Source of the DNA: Hymenobacter psychrotolerans DSM 18569
GTDB lineage: Bacteria; Bacteroidota; Bacteroidia; Cytophagales; Hymenobacteraceae
DNA length: 64,000 nt
Direction: 5' to 3'
Assembly (NCBI RefSeq): GCF_900142395.1
Contig: NZ_FRAS01000019.1
Span: 1-64,000 of the forward strand
Below the pieces are notes generated by a model that did not search any database, was not told the DNA's origin, and saw nothing but the letters and a program-made list of their open reading frames with translations. Made by a program: the position numbers and the translations under genes. This document shows, one piece after another, positions 52,842 to 61,266 of the stretch; within the stretch, counting starts at the first letter, position 1; each line of letters opens with the position of its first letter.

Positions 52842-53972
52842 ATGACCTTCGACCTCGTAGCCAACGACCCGCACACCAAAGCCCGCGCCGGCGTGGTGCA
52901 CACGGCCCACGGCGCCATAGAAACCCCCATTTTCATGCCCGTCGGGACGGCCGGCACCGTGAAGGCCGTGCAGCAGCGCGACCTGAAAGACGACGTGCAG
53001 GCCCAGATTATCCTCGGCAACACCTACCACCTCTACCTGCGCCCCGGCCTGGACGTGCTGCAAAAAGCCGGCGGCCTGCACAGGTTCAACGGCTGGGACC
53101 GGCCTATTCTCACCGACTCGGGCGGCTACCAGGTGTACTCGCTCAGCGGCACGCGCAAAATCAAGGAGGAGGGCGTGAAGTTTCGCTCCCACATTGATGG
53201 CTCGCAGCACCTGTTTTCGCCGGAAGGCGTGATGGACATTCAGCGCACCATCGGGGCCGACATCATCATGGCCTTTGATGAGTGCACGCCTTGGCCCTGC
53301 GAGTACGACTACGCCGCCCGCTCCCTCGACATGACGCACCGCTGGCTCAAACGCTGCATTCAGCGCTTCGACAGTACCGAGGGCCACTATGGCTACCAGC
53401 AGACGCTGTTCCCGATTGTACAGGGCTCCACGTTCAGGGATCTGCGCATCAAGTCGGCGGAGTTTATTGCCGAGCAAGGCCGGGAGGGCAACGCCATTGG
53501 CGGCCTGAGCGTGGGCGAGCCGGCCGACATGATGTACGAAATGACCGAGCTGGTCTGCGACATTCTGCCTCAGGACAAGCCGCGCTACCTGATGGGCGTG
53601 GGCACGCCGGCCAATATCCTGGAAAATATTGCGTTGGGCGTGGATATGTTCGACTGCGTGATGCCGACCCGCAACGCCCGCAACGGCATGCTGTTCACCA
53701 CGCAGGGCATCATGAACGTGACCAACAAGAAGTGGGAAACCGACTTCGAGCCGATTGATGCCGAACTGGGTGGCTACGTCAGCACGTTTTACTCGCGCAG
53801 CTACGTGCGGCACCTGTTTCAGAGCAAGGAAATGCTGGGCCCGCAGATTGCCTCCATCCACAACCTGACCTTCTACCTGTGGCTCGTGAAGCAGGCCCGC
53901 CAGCAGATTCTGGCCGGCACGTTCCGCGAGTGGAAGGAGAAGATGGTGAAGCAGGTGATGACGCGGCTGTAA
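52842..53972 (+). CDS. tgt: Queuine tRNA-ribosyltransferase
   Basis: A 376-residue enzyme exchanging guanine 34 of certain tRNAs for the queuosine precursor preQ1. Key blocks are MPVGTAGTVKAV, QIILGNTYHLYLRPG, the substrate aspartate of ILTDSGGYQVYSL, FDECTPWP, IGGLSVGEP and the nucleophile region MFDCVMPTRNARNG. The usual C-terminal zinc site (CxCxxC then His) is not seen. The aligned segment reads IDAELGGYVSTFYSRSYVRH, with Leu, Gly and Ser at the three cysteine positions and only the final His kept. The preceding ATG choices would add 23 unlike residues. It is followed by an LptF/G permease, as is common in this phylum. Confidence 0.94.
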   Translation: MTFDLVANDPHTKARAGVVHTAHGAIETPIFMPVGTAGTVKAVQQRDLKDDVQAQIILGNTYHLYLRPGLDVLQKAGGLHRFNGWDRPILTDSGGYQVYSLSGTRKIKEEGVKFRSHIDGSQHLFSPEGVMDIQRTIGADIIMAFDECTPWPCEYDYAARSLDMTHRWLKRCIQRFDSTEGHYGYQQTLFPIVQGSTFRDLRIKSAEFIAEQGREGNAIGGLSVGEPADMMYEMTELVCDILPQDKPRYLMGVGTPANILENIALGVDMFDCVMPTRNARNGMLFTTQGIMNVTNKKWETDFEPIDAELGGYVSTFYSRSYVRHLFQSKEMLGPQIASIHNLTFYLWLVKQARQQILAGTFREWKEKMVKQVMTRL

Positions 53973-54119
53973 GGAGTAAACCCAACTCGTCCTGCCTGGT
54001 CTGGTGCCCGCGAAATCGAAGCACCTTGCTGGTATGGCGACTTACATTGTACCCCTACGTCGGCGCGCCCGATGCTTCGGCAGGCGCCGCATACCGTTCA
54101 GATAGTTTGTTCATCCGCT

Positions 54120-55199
54120 ATGCTTCGGATTCTCGACAAATACATTCTCAAGAAATTCCTCACGGCCTTCTTCTTCACGGTGGTGGTGCTGGTGATGGTG
54201 ATTTGCGTGATTGACTTCACGGAGAAGAACGACGACTTTATCCAGCACAACCTGGGCGCGTGGAAGATTATCACGGAGTATTACGTGAACCTGTTTCCGT
54301 ACTACGCCAACCTGCTCTCCCCTATCACGGTGTTTATAGCGGTGGTATTCGTGACGGCCCAGCTGGCGGCGCGCACCGAAATTGTGGCCATTCTGGCTTC
54401 CGGCGTGAGCTTTAAGCGGCTGCTGGTGCCTTACATGATGGGCAGCTTGGTACTGGCCGTGGTTACGGTGGCCCTGACGGGCTGGATTATTCCGAACGCC
54501 AACAAAACGCGGGTGGAATTTGAGCGCCGCTACATCAAAAACCCCTACCGCTTCAGTGGCCGCAACGTGCACATCAAGGTGGGGCCGACGAGCTACGCCT
54601 TTATGGAAAGCTACGACAACGTGAACAACGTAGGCTACAAGTTTGCGCTCGAAACCATTGAGGGCACGCTGCTCAAGCGCCGCATGACGGCCGAGGCCAT
54701 CACCTGGGACTCTACGAAGCGGGCCTGGCGCCTGACGCCGCAGCTGGTGCGCACCTTCCGGGGGCAGCAGGAAACGCTGCTGGCACTGCCCGCCCGCGAC
54801 ACTACGCTCAACTTGTATCCCAAGGATTTTGCCAGCACCTACCGCCTCAGCGAAACCCTGACGCTGCCCGAGCTCAACGCCTTCATTCAGCAGAAAATAG
54901 ATCGGGGCGCCTCGGACACGCAGATTTACCTGAGCGAGAAATACGAGCGGTACGCCTATCCGTACGCCATTTTCATCCTCACCATCATCGGCGTGATTAT
55001 GAGTGCGCGCAAAAGCCGGGCGGGCGTGGGCGGGCAGATTGCGCTGGGCTTCGTGCTGGCTTTTGTGTTCATCATCTTCGTGATTCTGAGCCGCAACTTC
55101 GCGCAGGTCGGCTCCCTTTCGCCGCTGCTGGCCGCCTGGATTCCCAGCATCGTTTTCACCGGCATCGGGCTGGTGCTCTACCGTATCGTCCCCCGGTAG
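54120..55199 (+). CDS. LptF/LptG family permease
   Basis: A 359-residue membrane protein with an N-terminal bundle (YILKKFLTAFFFTVVVLVMV and following spans), a central soluble beta-jellyroll-like part (about residues 130-260) and a C-terminal bundle with YPYAIFILTIIGVIMSARKS. It matches YjgP/YjgQ, which with LptB take lipopolysaccharide from the inner membrane. The characteristic ARTEIVAILASGVSFKRLLVP segment follows TM2-3. Only one such gene is here, so the second subunit is encoded elsewhere or this acts as a homodimer. The ATG at 54120 opens MLRILDKYILKKFL, the usual first residues. It lies about 150 bp after tgt. Confidence 0.9.
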   Translation: MLRILDKYILKKFLTAFFFTVVVLVMVICVIDFTEKNDDFIQHNLGAWKIITEYYVNLFPYYANLLSPITVFIAVVFVTAQLAARTEIVAILASGVSFKRLLVPYMMGSLVLAVVTVALTGWIIPNANKTRVEFERRYIKNPYRFSGRNVHIKVGPTSYAFMESYDNVNNVGYKFALETIEGTLLKRRMTAEAITWDSTKRAWRLTPQLVRTFRGQQETLLALPARDTTLNLYPKDFASTYRLSETLTLPELNAFIQQKIDRGASDTQIYLSEKYERYAYPYAIFILTIIGVIMSARKSRAGVGGQIALGFVLAFVFIIFVILSRNFAQVGSLSPLLAAWIPSIVFTGIGLVLYRIVPR

Positions 55200-55202
55200 C
55201 TT

Positions 55203-55289
55203 CATTGAGTGAATGAGTGAATGAGTGAATGGCGGAAGCTTCCTCACCTGGTTATTCACTCATTCTCTCATTTACCCATTCACTCAATG
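55203..55289. repeat. 8-bp periodic inverted-repeat element containing the EamA start codon
   Basis: The left arm has three perfect GAGTGAAT units (55207-55230). The right arm has ATTCACTC, ATTCTCTC, ATTTACCC and ATTCACTC (55254-55285). The outer 12 bases 55203-55214 pair perfectly with 55278-55289. The last three bases of the right arm are the ATG of the EamA gene. It starts 3 bp after the LptF/G stop codon. Confidence 0.85.
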
Positions 55290-56261
55290 CTAAAAGACTA
55301 CCTGCGCCTGCATTTTATTGTCCTGCTCTGGGGCTTCACGGCCATACTGGGCAAGCTGATTTCGGTGCCGCCGGTGGAGCTGGTGTTTTGGCGGACGCTG
55401 CTGGCAGCCGCCGGACTGTTGGGCCTGCTGGCCGTGCGCCGGCAGCCGTGGCGGATGCCGGCCGGCGAGGCGCTGCGTCTATTGGGCGTGGGCGCGCTGG
55501 TGGCAGCTCACTGGATTACGTTTTTTCTGGCCGCGCGCCTCTCGTCGGTGAGTGTGTGTCTGGCCGGTATGGCCACGCTGGCCCTCTGGACGTCGTTGCT
55601 GGAGCCGCTGCTCCTGTGGCGGCGGGTGCGGTTCTACGAGGTGGGGCTGGGCCTGCTCACGATGGTCGGCCTGTACATTGTGACGCAGGCCGTGTACAGC
55701 CACCCCACGCCGGCTGCGGACTGCGCGGTTCCGGAACACGGGCAGCTGCTGGGGCTGGGCGTGGCGGTTATTTCGGCGGGCCTGTCGGCGCTGTTCAGCG
55801 TGCTGAACTCCACGCTGGTGAAGCGCCACACGCCCATGCGCCTGACGCTCTATGAAATGGCCGGCGCCTGCCTGAGTATTGTGCTGTTTATGCCCGTCTA
55901 CAGCCACTATTTCACGGAAGGCCGCGGCCTGCAGCTGGCCCTGAGCGGCTACGACTGGCTGTGGATGTTTCTACTGGCCGGCGCCTGCACGGTGTACGCC
56001 TTCTCTTCCTCCGTCGAGTTGATGAAGCGGATTTCGGCCTTTGTCGTGAACCTGACCATCAATCTGGAGCCGGTGTATGGCATCTTGCTGGCCGTGGGCA
56101 TGTACACGCTCCGGGTGCCGGGTTTCGGGCAGGAACGGCTTTCCACGGGCTTCTACATCGGTACGCTGGTCATTCTGCTCAGCGTACTCATCCATCCGGT
56201 GCTCGACCAGTGGAACAAGCGCCGCCAACACAAAGCAGAAGCCGCCGAGGCTATAGTATAG
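55287..56261 (+). CDS. EamA/DMT family transporter
   Basis: A 324-residue protein with about ten membrane segments in two EamA halves: HFIVLLWGFTAILGKLISVPP at the start, LAAAGLLGLLAV, and in the second half WMFLLAGACTVYAFSSSVEL and INLEPVYGILLAVGMYTLRV. Drug/metabolite transporters move amino acids, nucleosides or related compounds, but the substrate is unknown here. The ATG at 55287 is chosen because it begins MLKDYLRLHFIVLLWG; an upstream frame from 55221 would translate the inverted repeat. The stop codon touches the stop codon of ispE with no spacer (TAG then CTA). Confidence 0.9.
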   Translation: MLKDYLRLHFIVLLWGFTAILGKLISVPPVELVFWRTLLAAAGLLGLLAVRRQPWRMPAGEALRLLGVGALVAAHWITFFLAARLSSVSVCLAGMATLALWTSLLEPLLLWRRVRFYEVGLGLLTMVGLYIVTQAVYSHPTPAADCAVPEHGQLLGLGVAVISAGLSALFSVLNSTLVKRHTPMRLTLYEMAGACLSIVLFMPVYSHYFTEGRGLQLALSGYDWLWMFLLAGACTVYAFSSSVELMKRISAFVVNLTINLEPVYGILLAVGMYTLRVPGFGQERLSTGFYIGTLVILLSVLIHPVLDQWNKRRQHKAEAAEAIV

Positions 56262-57080
56262 CTACAGGCGTCCGTCCCAAACCAAGTATTCCTTCGGCAA
56301 CTCTAGTTGCGGCGGTTGCTCCTGGCCCGGGAACAGGCCGTACACGGCCGAGCCGGAGCCGGAAAGGCTGGCGTAGGTGGCCCCGGCGGCGTACAATGCC
56401 TGCTTGATTTCGCCTAGCATGGGGTAGAAAGGTGTCAGGGCATCTTCAAAATCGTTGCTGACGGTGTCGCGCCAGGTTTCGAGGGGTTGGGCCAGCGCCT
56501 GCCGTAACTCGTGGCGCGGCGCACGGGGCGTCACGCGGCTGTAGGCCTCCGCCGTGCTGATGTGCAGCCCCGGGTACACCACTTTGCAGGCGGTACCGGT
56601 CAGATCAAGGCTGATATTTTCGAATACGTCGCCTTTTTCGTATGCAAAAACCGGCTTGTTCTGGATGAAAAAGGCGCAGTCGGAACCCAGCCGGCGGGCG
56701 TAGCCTTCCAGGGTTTCCGCCGGCAGATGCAGGGCAAACAGGTCGTTCAGCGCCTTCAGCGCAAACGCCGCATCGGCGGAGCCACCACCCAGCCCCGCCC
56801 CGATGGGCACTACTTTGTGCAGGTGCATCTGCACGGGCGGCAGCTCAAAATCGGCGCGCAATAGCTCGTAGGCGCGGCGGCACAGGTTGGTGGCCGGGTC
56901 GCCGGGCACCGGAATGCCGGTGAGGCTGAGCGTAGTTTCGGGGCCGGCGGCCGGCAGCACTTCCAGCGCATCAGCCCACGGCAGCGGCACAAACACCGAT
57001 TCGAGGTTGCGAAAACCGTCGGGGCGCACCGCCGTGACGTAGAGGCCGAGGTTGAGTTTGGCGTTCGGGAAAACGAGCAT
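56262..57080 (-). CDS. ispE: 4-diphosphocytidyl-2-C-methyl-D-erythritol kinase
   Basis: A 272-residue GHMP kinase of the MEP isoprenoid pathway. The start, MLVFPNAKLNLGLYVTAVRP, has the substrate Lys/Asn motif, and VPIGAGLGGGSADAAFALKA near residue 90 is the ATP loop. The third motif, YASLSGSGSAVYGLF, is near the C-terminus. Length is normal. Its stop codon abuts that of the convergent EamA gene. Confidence 0.94.
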   Translation of the reverse strand: MLVFPNAKLNLGLYVTAVRPDGFRNLESVFVPLPWADALEVLPAAGPETTLSLTGIPVPGDPATNLCRRAYELLRADFELPPVQMHLHKVVPIGAGLGGGSADAAFALKALNDLFALHLPAETLEGYARRLGSDCAFFIQNKPVFAYEKGDVFENISLDLTGTACKVVYPGLHISTAEAYSRVTPRAPRHELRQALAQPLETWRDTVSNDFEDALTPFYPMLGEIKQALYAAGATYASLSGSGSAVYGLFPGQEQPPQLELPKEYLVWDGRL

Positions 57081-57198
57081 GCAATAGAAGCTTTTTGGGC
57101 CGGCCGCTGGTCTTGCTTTCTATCTGTGTGGGCCGGGCCACCGGAAGGCGCAAGCTAAAGCGAAGAAGTGAAACTCGCGCCACGGCCGCATTTCCTTC

Positions 57199-57206
57199 TA
57201 TTTTTG
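57199..57206 (+). promoter_or_regulatory. -7 promoter element TATTTTTG
   Basis: A full TAnnTTTG match 33 nt before the ATG of the PglC-like sugar transferase, reading away from ispE. Confidence 0.45.
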
Positions 57207-57239
57207 GCCTTCACCCGCCCTGTTTGCTTAACTGCCCCT

Positions 57240-57890
57240 ATGTCCGTTGCTGAATCTGCCGGCTGGTACCGTCGCTGGGGCAAGCGCACCCTGGATGTGC
57301 TGCTGGCTGCTCCATTGCTGCTACTGGCGCTGCCGCTGCTGCTCCCGGCGGCGCTGGCGCTGGCTGTGCAGAACGGTGGGCCCTGGCTGTTCCGGCAGTT
57401 GCGGCCGGGCCTGCACGAGCGCCTTTTTCCGCTCTATAAGCTCCAGACCATGACTTCTGCCCGCGACCAGCACGGCCAGCTGCTGCCCGATGCGCAGCGT
57501 TTGCCGCGCCTGGGCCGCTGGCTGCGGGCCACTTCCCTCGATGAGCTGCCGCAGCTCTGGAACGTGCTGCGCGGCGACATCAGCCTGGTTGGCCCCCGGC
57601 CGCTGCTGCCCGAATACCTGCCGCTGTACTCGCCGGAGCAGGCCCGCCGCCACGCGGTGCGGCCCGGCATCACGGGCTGGGCCCAGATAAACGGCCGCAA
57701 CGCCATCAGCTGGGAGCAGAAATTCCGCTACGATGTCTGGTATGTCGAGAACCTGAGCATTGCGCTGGACCTGCGCATTCTGGTCCGTACGGCCGGCCGC
57801 GTGCTGCGGGCCCACGATATCAGCGCCCCCGGCCACGCTACCACCAAGGCCTTTCGGGGCACTTCCTCCTCCCCCGACTCTTCACTATGA
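57240..57890 (+). CDS. PglC-like polyprenyl-phosphate sugar-1-phosphate transferase
   Basis: A 216-residue monotopic phosphoglycosyltransferase. A single hydrophobic re-entrant segment (LDVLLAAPLLLLALPLLLPA) is near the N-terminus. The conserved blocks are FPLYKLQTMTSARDQHGQLL, TSLDELPQLWNVLRGDISLV, GPRPLLPEYLPLYSPEQ and RPGITGWAQINGRNAISWEQ. The DE of LDELPQ is the catalytic pair. It transfers a sugar phosphate from a UDP-sugar to a lipid phosphate carrier, the first step of a glycan. The small size is the PglC form, not the five-TM WbaP form. The PglD-like gene overlaps its stop by 4 bp, and a DegT-type aminotransferase follows, so a modified acetamido sugar is a likely donor. Confidence 0.88.
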   Translation: MSVAESAGWYRRWGKRTLDVLLAAPLLLLALPLLLPAALALAVQNGGPWLFRQLRPGLHERLFPLYKLQTMTSARDQHGQLLPDAQRLPRLGRWLRATSLDELPQLWNVLRGDISLVGPRPLLPEYLPLYSPEQARRHAVRPGITGWAQINGRNAISWEQKFRYDVWYVENLSIALDLRILVRTAGRVLRAHDISAPGHATTKAFRGTSSSPDSSL

Positions 57891-58573
57891 CGCCTGCCTC
57901 TACTCTTTCCGCCGCGCCCGCTGCCGGCGCTCCACTCCTGCCCCTGGTGATTTTCGGAGCTGGCGGACTGGGCCGCGAGGTGCTGGTACTGGTGCGCCAG
58001 ATCAACGAGCGGAACCCCACCTGGGAGCTGCGGGGCTTCTACGACGACGTGCGCCCCGCTGCCGAAACCCTCCATGGTCTGCCGTATCTGGGCACCGCCG
58101 CCGACCTGAACGCCACCGCTACGCCGCTGCACGTGGTGGTGGCCGTGGGCAGCAGCCAGGGGCGGGCTGTGGTGGTGCATCGGCTAACATCCCTGCACCT
58201 TTCCTTCCCTGTTCTCATTCATCCCGGCGTGGCCTGCGCCCCCTACCAGCAGCTGCAGTTCGGGCCGGGCTGCGTTGTTGCCCAGGGCTGCATCCTGACG
58301 ACGGATATCACGCTGGGCCGCCATGTACTGCTCAATTTGGGCTGTACCATCGGCCACGATGCCGTGCTGGAAGACTTTTGCTCCCTGATGCCGCACGCCA
58401 ACGTGGGCGGCGAAGCGCTTCTGGAAACCGGCGTATATCTGGGCACCAATGCCACCGTTATCAACCGGGTGCGTGTCGGGGCCCGCACCACCATCGGGGC
58501 CGGGGCCGTAGCCGTACGCGACGTGCCCGCCGACTGCACGGCTGTGGGCGTGCCGGCGCAGCGCATCAAGTAG
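57887..58573 (+). CDS. PglD/NeuD-like sugar O/N-acetyltransferase
   Basis: A 228-residue protein with an N-terminal PglD-type Rossmann domain (PLVIFGAGGLGREVLVLVRQ). A left-handed beta-helix of hexapeptide repeats follows, for example GCVVAQGCILTTDITLGRHV, LNLGCTIGHDAVLEDFCSLM and TNATVINRVRVGARTTIGAG. The conserved histidine in CTIGHDA and the ASP-like NVGGEA region support acetyl-CoA use. PglD acetylates the 4-amino group of a UDP-diamino sugar. The gene overlaps the sugar transferase by 4 bp (ATGA), so translation is probably coupled. Confidence 0.85.
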   Translation: MTPASTLSAAPAAGAPLLPLVIFGAGGLGREVLVLVRQINERNPTWELRGFYDDVRPAAETLHGLPYLGTAADLNATATPLHVVVAVGSSQGRAVVVHRLTSLHLSFPVLIHPGVACAPYQQLQFGPGCVVAQGCILTTDITLGRHVLLNLGCTIGHDAVLEDFCSLMPHANVGGEALLETGVYLGTNATVINRVRVGARTTIGAGAVAVRDVPADCTAVGVPAQRIK

Positions 58574-58655
58574 CATGTAGGGTAGCCTGGCTTCCACGCT
58601 GCCGGCCGGCAGGCCCGCCAAAGTGCCGGCAGCACGTTCCAGGCTCGGCCGCTGC

Positions 58656-58663
58656 TACCTTTG
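58656..58663 (+). promoter_or_regulatory. -7 promoter element TACCTTTG of the aminotransferase gene
   Basis: A full TAnnTTTG match only 4 nt before the ATG at 58668. It fixes the start codon, predicts a leaderless mRNA, and means the aminotransferase can be transcribed apart from the two genes upstream. Confidence 0.55.
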
Positions 58664-58667
58664 CCCT

Positions 58668-59807
58668 ATGCGCAGTCAGGACCACGACCGAATTTATCTT
58701 TCTCCTCCCCACCTCGGCCGCCACGAGCTGAATTACCTGCACAAGGCCATCGAGGACAACTGGGTGGCTCCGGCCGGCCCTAATCTGACCGGGTTTGAGC
58801 GCGACATCTGCGAGTACACCGGCGCGGCTCATTGCGTGGCACTTAGCTCTGGCACGGCGGCCATTCATCTGGGTCTGAAGCTGCTGGGCGTCGGCCCCGG
58901 CGACGAAGTGCTGTGCCCATCATTCACGTTTGTGGCCACGGCCAACCCGATTGTGTACCTGGGGGCCAGTCCGGTTTTTATTGACAGCGAGGCGGAAACC
59001 TGGAACCTGTGCCCCGAGCGGCTGCGCGAAGCCATGGAAGACCGGATTCGGCTTGGCAGGCGGCCCAAGGCGCTCATCATCGTGCACCTCTACGGCATGC
59101 CCTGCAAGTTGCGCGAAATCCTGGCTGTTGCCGCTGAATTTTGCGTTCCGGTGCTGGAGGATGCGGCCGAAGCGCTGGGCAGCCGCTACGAAGGGCAGCC
59201 GCTGGGTACCTTCGGGACAGTTGGTGTTTTCTCCTTCAATGGCAACAAAATCCTGACGACCAGCGGCGGCGGCGCTTTGGTAACCAACCATGCTGACTGG
59301 GACCAGAAAGCCCGCTTTTGGGCCACGCAGGCCAAAGACCCGGCCCCTTACTATCAGCACTCCGAAATCGGCTACAACTACCGCCTCAGCAACCTGCTGG
59401 CCGGCATCGGGCGCGGGCAGATGGAGCTGCTGGAAGACCGGGTGAAGCGCCGCCGCGAAATCTATGGGTGGTATCAGCAGCATCTGAATGGTGTTTCCGG
59501 CCTGTCCTTTGGCCCCACTGAGCCGACCGGCGGCCGCTCCAACCGCTGGCTCACCTGCGTGTTGCTGAACCCGGCCGAAACCACCGTCACGCCGGAGCGG
59601 CTGCGCCCGCATCTGGAAACCCGCAACATCGAAAGCCGCCCACTCTGGAAGCCGCTGCACTTGCAGCCGCTCTTTGCCAACGCGCCGATGTACGGCGGTG
59701 AGGTATGTACTACTTTGTTCGAGCAGGGTTTGTGCCTTCCCTCCGGTACTGCCATGCAGGACAGCGAGTTGCAACGGATTGCAGAAGCTATTACTGGTGC
59801 CTTCTAA
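58668..59807 (+). CDS. DegT/DnrJ/EryC1/StrS family sugar aminotransferase (PglE-like)
   Basis: A 379-residue PLP enzyme. Family blocks are IYLSPPHLGRHELNYLHKAI, CVALSSGTAAIHLGLKLLGV, GDEVLCPSFTFVATANPIVY and VLEDAAEALGSRYEGQPLG (Asp for PLP nitrogen). VFSFNGNKILTTSGGGALVT contains the PLP lysine. It ends with the QGLCLPSGT-type block (FEQGLCLPSGTAMQD). It adds an amino group to a keto-sugar nucleotide, for example in UDP-bacillosamine-type synthesis. No 4,6-dehydratase gene is next to it, so that step must be encoded elsewhere. The start is fixed by the TACCTTTG motif 4 nt upstream. Confidence 0.9.
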   Translation: MRSQDHDRIYLSPPHLGRHELNYLHKAIEDNWVAPAGPNLTGFERDICEYTGAAHCVALSSGTAAIHLGLKLLGVGPGDEVLCPSFTFVATANPIVYLGASPVFIDSEAETWNLCPERLREAMEDRIRLGRRPKALIIVHLYGMPCKLREILAVAAEFCVPVLEDAAEALGSRYEGQPLGTFGTVGVFSFNGNKILTTSGGGALVTNHADWDQKARFWATQAKDPAPYYQHSEIGYNYRLSNLLAGIGRGQMELLEDRVKRRREIYGWYQQHLNGVSGLSFGPTEPTGGRSNRWLTCVLLNPAETTVTPERLRPHLETRNIESRPLWKPLHLQPLFANAPMYGGEVCTTLFEQGLCLPSGTAMQDSELQRIAEAITGAF

Positions 59808-60000
59808 CGGCACTTCCCCGCCACCCAACTGGCATTTCTAGTACATAAAGTTCATTTGCTAGTTTATAACGCACAAAACTACGCCAGACTAGCATAAAGC
59901 GAAATCATGTCCCATTCAGCTGAATGAGCGTTTTTGTATGGTGCTATCAGCCCAAGTGCCATTTTTCAGACATAGCATGCGCCATGCGCTGGCAACAGCT

Positions 60001-61122
60001 TTACCGCAACGCCTGCTGCAGATCTGCCAGCAACTCCTCCACCGGCTCTATCCCCACCGACAGGCGCACCAGTCCCACCGTAATGCCCAGGTCAGCTTGC
60101 TGCTCCGGCGTCAGGTAGCGGTGCGAAGTACCCAGCGGATACGACAGCGACGAATCGACGCCCGCCAGGGAAGGCGCGAACGGGAACCGCTGGCTCCGTT
60201 GCATAAAGCGGTTTACCACCGCTGCATCATCGGCCAGCAGCACCGACATCATGCCACCGAACAGCCCGTGGCCCTGCTCCTTGGCCAGCGCGTGCTGCGG
60301 ATGGTCGGGCAGGCCGGGGTAATACACGGCCCGCACGCCGGGCTGCTCCTGCAGAAACTCCGCTATGGCCAAGGCATTGTGGCTGTGCGCAGGCATGCGC
60401 AGATGCAGCGTTTTGAGGCCGCGCATGGCCAGCCAGCTTTCCATTGGGCTTAGCGTGAGGCCATACAGCACCCCAATCTGCTTGAGCCGCGCCGCCGTTT
60501 CGGGGTCTGCCGCTACCACGGCGCCGGCTGTTACATCGGAGTGGCCGGCAATGTATTTCGTGACGCTGTGCAGCACAATATCTACGCCCAGCGTTAGCGG
60601 CTTGGTCAGCATAGGCGTCGCAAAAGTATTGTCCACCACCAGTTTCAGGCCCAGCTGGTGGCATTCGGTGGCCAGCCGGCGCAAATCGGCGACGCGCAGC
60701 AGTGGGTTGCTCATGGTTTCGGCCAGCAGCAGGCGCGTGGTAGGCTGCACAAACTGCTTCAAGTCGTAGAGCTGCTCAAACGGCACATACGTCACCGCAA
60801 TACCCATTCGGCTCAGCTCATTATTCAGCAACGACGACGAGCCGCCGTAGATATCCGCCGCGCACAGCACATGGTCGCCGGCCTGGCAGCAGGCCAGCAG
60901 CGCCGCGAAGATGGCCGCCATACCCGAGCCCGTAGCAATAGCCCCGGCACCGCCTTCCAGCCTGTTCACGGCCTCCGCCAGCTCGTCTGAGTTCGGGTTG
61001 CCGTTGCGCGAGTACAGGTAGCGGCTGCCCGGCTCCCCAAAGTAGAGCTCCAGCTCATTCAGATCCTCGAACTTGAAAACAGACGTCTGATAAATCGGGG
61101 TGATTTTGGGAATGATTTCCAT
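60001..61122 (-). CDS. Cys/Met metabolism PLP-dependent enzyme (transsulfuration type)
   Basis: A 373-residue enzyme of the cystathionine gamma-synthase / gamma-lyase / methionine gamma-lyase family. SRYLYSRNGNPNSDELAEAV, ATGSGMAAIFAALLACCQAG, LVVDNTFATPMLTKPLTLG and the PLP lysine in LHSVTKYIAGHSDVTAG (about residue 190) are family motifs. The active-site tyrosine is in the YLYSRNGNP block. Which reaction it carries out (synthase, beta- or gamma-lyase) cannot be told from motifs alone. The ATG at 61120-61122 (MEIIPKITPIYQTS) is the family-like start; an upstream frame reaches into the atpC terminator region. Confidence 0.9.
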   Translation of the reverse strand: MEIIPKITPIYQTSVFKFEDLNELELYFGEPGSRYLYSRNGNPNSDELAEAVNRLEGGAGAIATGSGMAAIFAALLACCQAGDHVLCAADIYGGSSSLLNNELSRMGIAVTYVPFEQLYDLKQFVQPTTRLLLAETMSNPLLRVADLRRLATECHQLGLKLVVDNTFATPMLTKPLTLGVDIVLHSVTKYIAGHSDVTAGAVVAADPETAARLKQIGVLYGLTLSPMESWLAMRGLKTLHLRMPAHSHNALAIAEFLQEQPGVRAVYYPGLPDHPQHALAKEQGHGLFGGMMSVLLADDAAVVNRFMQRSQRFPFAPSLAGVDSSLSYPLGTSHRYLTPEQQADLGITVGLVRLSVGIEPVEELLADLQQALR

Positions 61123-61215
61123 AGAATACAGCGAAAGGAAACGCGGGGAAGAGTGGGCCGAAAGACGAATATGACCACGCAAAAGCTGCAGTCGGAACGG
61201 TTGAGCAGAAAACAA

Positions 61216-61246
61216 AAAAGCCTTTCCCGCAAGAGGAAAGGCTTTT
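61216..61246 (-). terminator. Terminator of the atpD-atpC unit
   Basis: 12-bp arms (61216-61227 and 61235-61246) with a 7-nt loop and a T-rich run on the minus strand, 21 bp past the atpC stop. Confidence 0.8.
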
Positions 61247-61266
61247 CAGTCCGTGCTGAATGCCAC

